In this document: positions 56,801 to 64,000 of the stretch, piece by piece
Layout: each line of letters begins with the position of its first letter
Numbering within the stretch: position 1 is the first letter of the stretch
Source: Tridacna crocea
Taxonomy: Eukaryota; Mollusca; Bivalvia; Cardiida; Cardiidae
NCBI GenBank assembly: GCA_943736015.1
Contig: OX031059.1
Span: 55,873,159-55,937,158 of the forward strand
Reading direction: 5' to 3'
Length of the DNA: 64,000 nt
Program-made: the position numbers and the translations under genes
Notes under the pieces: generated by a model
Seen by the model: the letters and a program-made list of their open reading frames with translations, nothing else
Databases searched by the model: none
Told to the model about the DNA's origin: nothing

Positions 56801-57398
56801 TTCTTATTTTACTGTAGTTTATGGTAGTTTGACCTAAATATTAGATGATTTTACAGCAAGCTGATATGCATTCTAGTCTTCAGTGCTTATAAGTCAACTA
56901 ACTTACTTCGTGGACAAAGGACTTTAGAATATTACCTCACTCATGTATGAATTGCTAAAGTCGAGCACCTCTGATTGCTTGGCTATGTGTACTTTCTATT
57001 TGTGAAGTTCAAGGATGTTTCTGCCAAACCATATGGATAACCAGGTCAACCTCACACAGTACACCAAAACTGGACCGACTTGATTCCCGTATGCAGCCAA
57101 TTTTATGCAAAACAGGACTAAAATGAGACCCAAGTAGTAACATTGGACCTACAGGATTCCCATATAGTGCCCTTATAATAGAGATCTGGGAACCATATGG
57201 GTCCAGTGAGGGTATTTACAAATTACCCTTATTGGACCCATATAGTTCCCATGTATGACCCATATATGTTTGCCCATGTCGGTCCCGCATGGATTCCTGT
57301 TGCAAAAACCAGCTCAGTCCCACATGGGCAGCCCATTTTGGACCCATATAAAATCCCACATGGGGCCCATATCGGTCCCATAAATTTTGCTGACTGGG
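53874..57398. mobile_element. 3.5-kb TIR element with GGGACC/ATGGGTCC subterminal repeats
   Basis: The ends begin CCCAGCAAACATG and, inverted, CCCAGTCAGCAAA. Inside both ends there are many copies of TATGGG(A/T)CC and GGACCCATAT (53905-54150, 57120-57390). The flanking array resumes across it with an apparent 2-bp TT duplication. No complete transposase. A small frame at 55176-55253 (MEEGQFLLVTEHARKYKLMG, then TTGKL) just after an acceptor-like TTTACACATAG could be a coding remnant. Confidence 0.65.
55495..55723. mobile_element. TTAA hairpin MITE (P1), deepest insertion of the nest
   Basis: TTAACCCTTTACCAAACAAT to GTTTGGTAAAGAGTTTAC with the standard core. A degenerate second P1 copy follows at about 55720-55935 and another eroded one near 56440-56600. 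Confidence 0.7.
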
Positions 57399-57975
57399 TT
57401 GTTTATGCGATAAAGTCTGCATTTGTGGCCAGATTTTTGTGACACTTGCACAGTTTGTTTATCTCATCTATAGCTTCAACCCTATTGATTTTGGAAAAAA
57501 ATTCAACAAATATTATGGGAAAAGTAGCCATTTAAAGTTGAAAATTTCCATTGCTTGTTTACGCGATGTAGTCTGCATTTGTGGCCAGATTTTCGTAAAT
57601 CTTGCAGGGTTTGTTTATCTCATCAATAGCTTCAACCTATTGGTTTTCGAAAAAAAAAGTCCATAGAGTATAGGAAAAATTTCCATTGTTTGTGTACATG
57701 ATTTAGTGTCCACTTGGTATCAGATTATTTTGAAACTTGCAGTTTTGTTTATCCCATCAATAGCTTGAACCATATTGGTTTTAAAAAGAATCCAACAAAC
57801 AATGTGTGGGTATGGGAAAATAGCCACTTAAAGTTGAAAATTTCCAATTCTTGTTAGGCAGTGAAGTCCACAGTTTCGATCCAGTTCTTTTTGAAACATT
57901 CAAAGATTGTTTGGTTCATCAAGGGGTTGAGCCCTATTAAGAGTGAAGAAGATCTACTGATCTGTTCAGGAAAAT

Positions 57976-58384
57976 AAGCCATTTGATAACTTAGAATTGC
58001 TTACATAACAAAGTCAACCTTATTTGTTGTATTTCTTTGAAATTTGCTAGGATTTTTTAATACAAGGTGTACTGAAACCCTATCAAATTTGGTTGGATTT
58101 CCAAACTTTTTTTTTCAGAAATTGGACTTTATTTTTTTCACTCATTGTTCAATTCACCATCTTCTTATTGGGCTGAAGCGTAGTTGTAATAACATTCCCC
58201 CTTTTCTTGTGTGTTTTGCCTTTTTTCGTTTTGCGGCCTGAGTTTATAGTGGATGCTAGCAAAAAAATAAAGTCTGTACCAGTAGAGCAATTTGACAGTC
58301 AGATTGAAGATTTGTTTTTGGGAAATACTAAATACAAAACGACAGAGAGCTGTGAATAGAATATTATGAAAGGAAGTGTTAACC
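57976..58384. other. Interior sequence of the 8.6-kb element
   Basis: No gene or clear repeat. Confidence 0.35.
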
Positions 58385-58872
58385 TTTTTGTGTTCTGCAC
58401 TTCTCCTCGGAGACAACTATCCAGCTGTTAAGTTGGTTCAGCTCCAGACAAAATTTAAGTGTGGAAAATAACAAAATATCAAAGGGCAATAATTCTTAAA
58501 TAATGCAATCAAGAGTTATGTTTCTTATGCACCACACTTCTCTTTGATGAGATCTATCCATCTGTGAAGTTTCATGTTTGTCCCTCAAATAGTTTTTGTG
58601 TTATGCTCTAGACAAAATTTAAGTGAGAAAATAAAGGGTAATAACCCTTAAAATATGGAATCAGGAGTTATGGTTCTTATGCACTTCACTTCTCTTTTAT
58701 GAGATCTATCCATCTGTGTAGTTTCATGTTTATATCTCAAATAGTTTTTGAGTTGTGCTCCATACAAGAAATTGGGATGCGAAGACGGATAGACAGAATG
58801 AAGAAAGAATGGACAGAGAGACGGCTACTATTACCATATACCTAGCCGCCGTTTTGGCGGGGGATTATAAGC
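58385..58872 (+). repeat. Short tandem-array element, family D
   Basis: Three ~155-bp units ('aaagggcaataattctta', 'atgcaccacacttctctttgatgagatctatccatctg', 'tttgtgttatgctc'), a GACAGA tetramer zone, and a right end CCGCCGTTTTGGCGG then GGATTATA. It is clearly related to families A and B. Confidence 0.65.
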
Positions 58873-58929
58873 ATGTATGCTACTTTTTGAATGTAAACTA
58901 ATATGCCATGAACTATATATGGAGGGGTA

Positions 58930-60330
58930 TGAACATTCTTAATTGTTGGTCATTCTATTTGATAGATAATTGTATTTTCTCAATTTTACCGATATGTTGC
59001 AACTTTGGCTGCCATGGTAACCTTGAGTATGATATGCTCATTGTTATTTTTTTCATGGACTAGACATCAGATTAATAGCGATTTCTAAAACCAAAGTTAT
59101 TCAGTTTACTTACTCTTGTCTCTACGATTATGCCTTGAAAGTAAGTAAAAATTGCAGTTTTATGCCAATGTCGAGATTAAGGTTGCCATGGAAACCAGAG
59201 TTTTTAAAGAAATAAAATTCTTTCTAAAAAATTCTGAAGAGGACCATGGTAGGATCATTTCTGTGAAGTTTCATCAAATTTGGATTGGTAGTTTTAGAGA
59301 AGAAGATGTTTGAAATAAAACTTAACGTATGCACCCATGTACACACGCACGTACACACAGACAGACACACAGATGCAAGACTGATACCTGGCCATGACAT
59401 AAGCCCGCTGGCCTTCTGCCAGTGGAGCTAATGAAACCGACATGCCATGAACCATATATAGAGGGGTATGAAGATTCTTAATTGTTTTTCATTATATTCG
59501 ACAGATAATGGTATTTTCTCAATTTTACCGATACATTGCCACTTTGGCTGCCATGGTTACCTAGTGTATGATATGATATGCTTATTGTTATTTTTTCATC
59601 GACAACATGTTAGATCAATAGCTATTTCTAAAACCAAAGTTATTCAATTTATTTACTCTAGTCTCTACAATTATGCCATGAAAATAAGCAAAAATTGCAA
59701 TTTTATGCCAGTGTCGAGATTCAGGTTGCCATGGAAACCAAATTAAGACACAAAACCAAAATATCTTGTTTGCAGCTTTTCAAATTTGTATTAATACTTC
59801 ATATGTCATATTAACTGATGTTCAAATATTTGTGTTTAGTGGTCATTTTTTTGCATAAAATACAGCATTCTCCAAATTTTACAAATCTCTTGTCACTTTG
59901 GTTGCCATGGTATCCTGACCTAAAAACATTTTGACCTTTTTTATTTTTTTATTTGTAACCCAATACATTAGTCTTTATGCCCAATATTGAAACCTTAAAT
60001 CCTAGCTTTGCTGTTAGGAGATAACTGAGATAGAAATTTGTCAATTTAAGCCACCAGCAGAAATGCGAAATACAGCCTTTGTTCGTTGCCATAGAAACAC
60101 ATTCTGCAAGCTTATTTTTGCTATTGCATTCTTGATATTGTAAGCCAATACATGGGTGATTATGTTTTAATGGCACAACTCACTGAACTTTTGGTGACAA
60201 ATATGCTGTATTAACTTCAAAGTGCTTAATTTTTCAAGTTTTAAAAAGCAAAAAATATGCTTCTGGGGGCAAAAACTTTCTGTGGCCGTTGCCATGGTAA
60301 CAGCATGACAATAAAAGTTTCCCGTTGGCT
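58930..60330. repeat. GTTGCCATGG-type repeats, right block, with an array-element end inside
   Basis: The motif GTTGCCATGG occurs at about 59189, 59727, 59903 and 60289 with variants between. A ~290-bp unit (58890-59150) is repeated at 59450-59740. The copies are separated by a family-H right end (59190-59431) ending CTGGCCTTCTGCCAG, TGGAGCTAA. Confidence 0.6.
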
Positions 60331-60563
60331 TTTGAACTTTTGTGACTAAAGGAATCAATTGCACTAAGTTTTTTTGGTATTCTGAAAAAGTCACTTATCA
60401 CCATTTCTACAGGGCCTGCATGATTCTTAGGGAGAATGCTAATTAATTAAATGAATAAATGATCAAAATAAACCTGCGTTGGGTAGTTTATGGAAGATAG
60501 ACGGTCAAAAATTTTCAAATATGAGCGTTCTGATAGGATAGAAAAGTAGGACAAAGACTAATA

Positions 60564-60658
60564 GGTGAAAATAGCTGAATGTCAGCTGAAGTGATCACTC
60601 TCCATTATATTTTATAACAGAGAGTGACCACTTCGGCCGACATTCAGCTATTTTCACC
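60564..60658. mobile_element. 95-bp hairpin MITE
   Basis: GGTGAAAATAGCTGAATGTC is mirrored by GACATTCAGCTATTTTCACC, and internal AGTGATCACTCTC pairs with GAGAGTGACCACT. The left fold-back arm lacks it, which shows the insertion site. Confidence 0.7.
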
Positions 60659-60689
60659 AACTAAACGTCCAGTTCCTGTGGACAAACCA

Positions 60690-61060
60690 ATAACAGGCAA
60701 CTTCATATTATGGTAAAGACATTACTGTCTTATTTTTGACAAATGGTTGTTTCTATACGGATCAGGGTTGACTGTTTTTGTCAGATGGTCTCTTGGGGAC
60801 AAGCCGAGCCCCGGTAACATAGTCGGTAGTGTAAAGGACATAGGGGTCCGTGGTTCGATCCCTGGCTGGGCCAAATTCCTATCAAGGATTGATGATAAGA
60901 TTCATTCCTCTCCTACCGCTGACCATTGTTTCGACGGTGGTTATTTGGGAAATCAGCCGATGGTTTGGAAATACTTTTGTGCGGAGTAATGATAAAAGAA
61001 ACTCGAGGAACGCATGAATAGGTGCACTAAGCGCAGCAACATAACAAGTTTAATCAAAGT
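60690..61060 (+). repeat. Paralogous segment with tRNA-like core, copy 2
   Basis: Matches 32190-32600 in order: 'ggttgtttctatacggatcagggttgactgtttttgtcagatgg', tRNA-like part, 'aagattcattcctct...accgct', 'tttgtgcggagta', 'ggtgcacta'. Confidence 0.6.
60806..60876 (+). repeat. tRNA-like head with a canonical B box
   Basis: AGTCGGTAGTGTAAAGG as an A-box region and GGTTCGATCCC (60852-60862) as the B box, spaced about 30 bp. It does not fold as a full tRNA by eye, so it is called a SINE-type promoter rather than a tRNA gene. Confidence 0.55.
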
Positions 61061-61904
61061 ACTGATAGTACTGAAGGTCAGGAAATTGAGGATACGAAAC
61101 AACACAAGAGGTCAATTTTAATTGATACAAACAGGTAGACGGACAGGGATACAAGCGGATTCCACTAAGCCCCTGGAATTCTTGGTTTTAACAGGAAATT
61201 TTGAACTGATACTAGAAGGCACCAGCCAGAAACTAATTAAGCCAGAGCTTGGCATGTGCTCACAGTTATGGGCTGCTTGATAATGGCTTAGAATACTTAG
61301 TAATTTGTCATGCTTGTAAACAATCCCAAGTCAAAATTGAACTATTCAATCGGTGCAATACCAACTATGGTTATCTGAATTTTCTGAGAGTGATGTCTTG
61401 TAGTCCTGAATGACGTTATTGTTTAGATTTATGACGCAAGAACATATTTATTTTTATTGATTTCTATGAAAATACATGTAAGATAGATATCAATGTAAAA
61501 TGTAATGAATAATAAAGATTGGAGTGATATGGCAGTTGGTCATGTTGTCTCTACCTTAAACAAGTCAACGAAATTTTGAACTGGTCATATTTGAAGGAAG
61601 TTGTAGATGAGAACCCAAGGTAGTCTAGTTCTTCGTGTATATTGAAAAGTAAGATTTTGGGGAAATTGGGAGGAATTGGTTTGTTACAAGCAAATTCTCT
61701 TTTAGCCAAAATATTTTCTCAATAAAATACTGTGAAAAGGTTGGATTGTTTTGGGAAAACGATTAGGGTCGGTTTACCTATTTTGCTTCCCTATTTTACG
61801 GACAAGTGTGCAGTGACTTGAGCTTCAATACTTATATCTACATGATATAAAAAGACGTTTATCCTAATTCATAATCGTTGTCCAAGGACAACTTGTGTCA
61901 AGCC
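61061..61904. other. Non-coding sequence
   Basis: No gene or repeat recognised; a faint P1-like core ('ttgttacaagcaaattctctttt') occurs near 61680. Confidence 0.4.
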
Positions 61905-62190
61905 TGCGAACACGTGACTCTCAAGCTTGACCTAGACCCTGGACCTGAATAAAGGTTTCAAAGGGAACTTCTACTCATGATGGAGAACAATGCATTATGC
62001 TAATTTATATCGGAATCTATCCAAAAATGTAGGAGTTATGGTTTGGACGAAAAATTGGCCTTCAATGTAGCCTTGATCTTGAACCTACTTGAACAGATGT
62101 TTCAAATGGCACATCTACTCGTGATAGAGGTCAATTGTGCCAAATTATTTTGAAATCCATCCACAATTGTAGAAGTAATGGACCGGAAAT
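61905..62190 (+). repeat. Two ~145-bp array units (another pearl-like family)
   Basis: 'accctggacctgaataaaggtttcaaagggaacttctactcatgatgg' is repeated with changes at about 62085 ('gaacctacttgaacagatgtttcaaatggcacatctactcgtgat'), with 'atccatccacaattgtagaagtaatgg' phrases. Confidence 0.5.
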
Positions 62191-63426
62191 ATTCAGACGC
62201 ACACAAGCCTTAGTGAACACTAGAAATATGTGTGTCAGAGACACTGATGCCCCTACTAAATGGTATTGGTCACAGGTATGTCATATGACACTAGTAGAGA
62301 GAGAGAGAGATAAAAAAAATACATTAAATGACAAGCGAACGACTACATAAAAAAATTATAAGCATTTAATTGGTTTCAAATCAAAGTCAGTCAAAGACAT
62401 TTTAAGAATCACACAGGTGTAATCTATTTATGACAGGTGTAAAAGGTGTGAAATACATTGTATCAATGTGAATAAGGCAGTATAAACAATGACAAAACTA
62501 CCAAATAACTCTTGGATAAAGGTAACAAATAGACATAATGTACATACTAAAGACAACGAACTTTCAAAAATATTTTTATAGACAACTTAATTAACGATAT
62601 GGATGAAATTTGATGTTGGGGTCGATTTTTCTAAAATTTTATTTGGGGACGATTTCTCCGGAGTGATAAACATAACACGAGCAAAGCAGTTTGGGGACGA
62701 TTTTTCCAGGGGCCGATTTCTCCAGCATTCCGCTGAAGTACCCAAGGTTTAGTCGATATACATAAGAAAAAGTGATAAACATAACACGGGCCAATATTCT
62801 ATATGTAGTTTGTTTTATGTAAAATCGCATTTTAATAGCGGAGACGCGTTTTGTGACACATATATTCAAATGTCAACACGTTTAGACAAACTCCGAGCAG
62901 AGTTGTCGTTCGTTACTCTCACCATACATGAATGTGAATGATCCGGAGTGCAAGAGAGAGCGTTATAGATATTAACCGTGTATAGCGCGTAGGAATACAC
63001 AACTGTCGGATAAAGCTAAGTTTATTAGATTACGCCTTTATTAGGTCAGTGTTAATAACAAAAACGGGATAAAACACACACGCTCCTCAGTTATCAAAGG
63101 GTCGTAATACCCTTGCAATTCCTTGGCATTTTGCAGATGAAAGCTTTGAGGAAAGGAAAGCATTCACACCGTGTGATAAGCAATCTCTGTATATACTTGG
63201 GAAACTAGTTGTTTTGGCAGACTCAGCGATATAGAGTGGACACACCGTCCAACATTTTTGTCTGAATAGGCAGCTTACGATCGCTATAGGCAAGGGAATC
63301 CCTTGAGAGGGATTCTCTGGCCTAAAAACGACGTTAAACACACCATACAATCAATCTCTTTGAGCCCAACAAGGTTTCTTCCTGGAAGTCCCAGTAGCGC
63401 CCAAGAGAAAACATGCACAAGTGAAC
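62191..63426. other. Non-coding sequence with small local repeats
   Basis: 'ggggacgattt(t/c)tcc' occurs three times at 62640-62720 and 'agtgataaacataacacg' twice. A GGGAATCCC-type hairpin lies near 63294-63316. No gene supported. Confidence 0.4.
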
Positions 63427-63547
63427 TTAACCTTTTACCACTCACTTTTGCCCTGAATAAGAAGCCTTTTGAAACGTTGTGGGAAGAGGAGAAAATGCTG
63501 GTAACTAGCATTTTCTCCTTTTTCTACAATGTTTTCTAGCCTATCCA
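63427..63547. mobile_element. Truncated TTAA hairpin MITE (P1)
   Basis: TTAACCTTTTACCACTC and the AAAATGCTGGTAACTAGCATTTT core are present, but the right half is replaced by the element that follows. Confidence 0.6.
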
Positions 63548-64000
63548 AGAACAAGAGACCATGATGGCCCTGTATCACTCCACTGGCTAATAAGTTAAAA
63601 CGCTACAAGCCAAAGATTACAATATTTGACCTATTGGTTTCAAACTTGAGGACATACAAAATTTTTTCTATTTAATCCTTTTGACCTATTGGTTTCAAAC
63701 TTGAGGACATACAAAAATGTTTCTATCTAATCCTATGAGAAAGTTGTGACCCCCCCGGGCAAAGCCAATTTTTACCGCAAAGCTATATTTATTTGAATCC
63801 TGGTGGAGGTCCACAAGATAAAGCCCCATACCAAATAATACAGTTCTAGAATGTGTGGTTATAAACAAGAAGATTTTCAAAGTTTTCTCAATAAAAGGCC
63901 CTGTGAAACATGAAACCCATGAGACAGGGCTAAATTTAGTAGCCCTAGTCTTTATTATGGTTAGTAACATCATGACTTAGAAAGTTTCACCACAAAAGCC
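63547..64000 (+). repeat. Tandem-array element, family H, running off the window
   Basis: Left end AACAAGAGACCATGATGGCC with its 5' hairpin, then units nearly identical to 25560-25850. Confidence 0.65.

Larger units (their letters stand above)
53621..57975 (-). repeat. Family E tandem-array element (reverse orientation) split by a TIR element
   Basis: The reversed right-end hairpin (CTGGCTGCAAAGCCA, then 'gagcttatgtcatg') starts it at 53625. Reversed ~155-bp units run to 53873 and resume at 57399 through about 57975. The interruption is the element at 53874-57398. Confidence 0.65.
51845..60446. mobile_element. 8.6-kb TTAA-flanked TIR element
   Basis: The ends CTAGCATTCTCCCTAAGAAT and, inverted, AATTAGCATTCTCCCTAAGA continue to GGTGATAAGTGAC on both sides, with a 13-bp difference in one arm. 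TTAA flanks it at 51841-51844 and 60447-60450. The opposite fold-back arm preserves the uninserted site (a single TTAA near 49747). Its interior is arrays of GTTGCCATGG-type repeats plus later insertions. No transposase ORF is left. TTAA duplications point to piggyBac- or Kolobok-type mobilisation. Confidence 0.8.
49608..60680. mobile_element. Long fold-back (palindromic) element, right arm split by an 8.6-kb insertion
   Basis: The left arm (49608-50914) reads as the inverse of the right arm (50922-51844 continued at 60447-60680). The outer ends are CACAGGAA/CCAGTTCCTGTG, and GACAAAC flanks both sides (49601-49607, 60681-60687). The paralogous segment near 32185 ('attgacacactta') looks like the empty site. 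The right arm lacks about 270 bp present at 50045-50340. Long TIRs with a 7-bp duplication recall P-superfamily fold-back elements such as Galileo, and MULEs also have long TIRs with 9-bp duplications. No transposase is present. Confidence 0.75.

Noticed and set aside
60806-60876. Functional tRNA gene
   Set aside because: A and B boxes are recognisable, but no cloverleaf with a plausible anticodon arm forms by eye, and the surrounding sequence is a repeated SINE-like unit.

Overview
This is a eukaryotic, AT-rich, gene-poor window, and the repeat content points to a bivalve mollusc. Indicators are tandem-array elements with ~155-bp units resembling the bivalve 'pearl' / Helentron-type non-autonomous elements, dense palindromic MITEs, and a compact LTR retrotransposon with the architecture of the bivalve Steamer-like elements. 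No database search was possible, so the taxon is an inference. There are no bacterial-style genes, no rRNA genes and no CRISPR arrays.

Layout. At 704-1556 there is a TA-flanked MITE. At 3240-8203 there is a complete Ty3/gypsy element of 4,964 bp (184-bp LTRs, 5-bp target duplication) whose single gag-pol frame is broken by four in-frame stops. From 8 to 31 kb the sequence looks intronic. Five short minus-strand exons (8315-8368, 24635-24668, 27924-27988, 28740-28907, 30129-30338) have good splice signals and mutually compatible phases, so I read them as one unrecognised host gene. Its introns are packed with tandem-array elements and at least nine TTAA-flanked hairpin MITEs.

At 32628-48374 lies a large, very young Ty3/gypsy element. 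It has ~1.44-kb LTRs that are almost identical, intact gag and pol, and a third ORF (40512-41639) that encodes a C2H2-type zinc-finger protein instead of an envelope. A U_UUA_AAC slippery heptamer sits one codon before the gag stop and can join gag to the -1 pol frame. A 3' splice site lies ten bases before the ORF3 start. The 3' LTR is split by a 3.9-kb TA-flanked TIR element.

From 48.4 to 61 kb the sequence is a nest of insertions. A long fold-back palindrome (arms ~1 to 1.3 kb, centre ~50918) has a 7-bp direct repeat at its ends. Its right arm is interrupted by an 8.6-kb TTAA-flanked TIR element. That element holds GTTGCCATGG-type repeats and a reverse-strand tandem-array element, which is itself split by a 3.5-kb TIR element carrying TTAA hairpin MITEs. 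The last 3 kb is mostly unremarkable, with a tandem-array element running off the end.

No autonomous DNA transposase is intact in the window. The only functional-looking protein machinery is the gag/pol/ORF3 set of the large Ty3 element. The host exons are the only evidence for a cellular gene.
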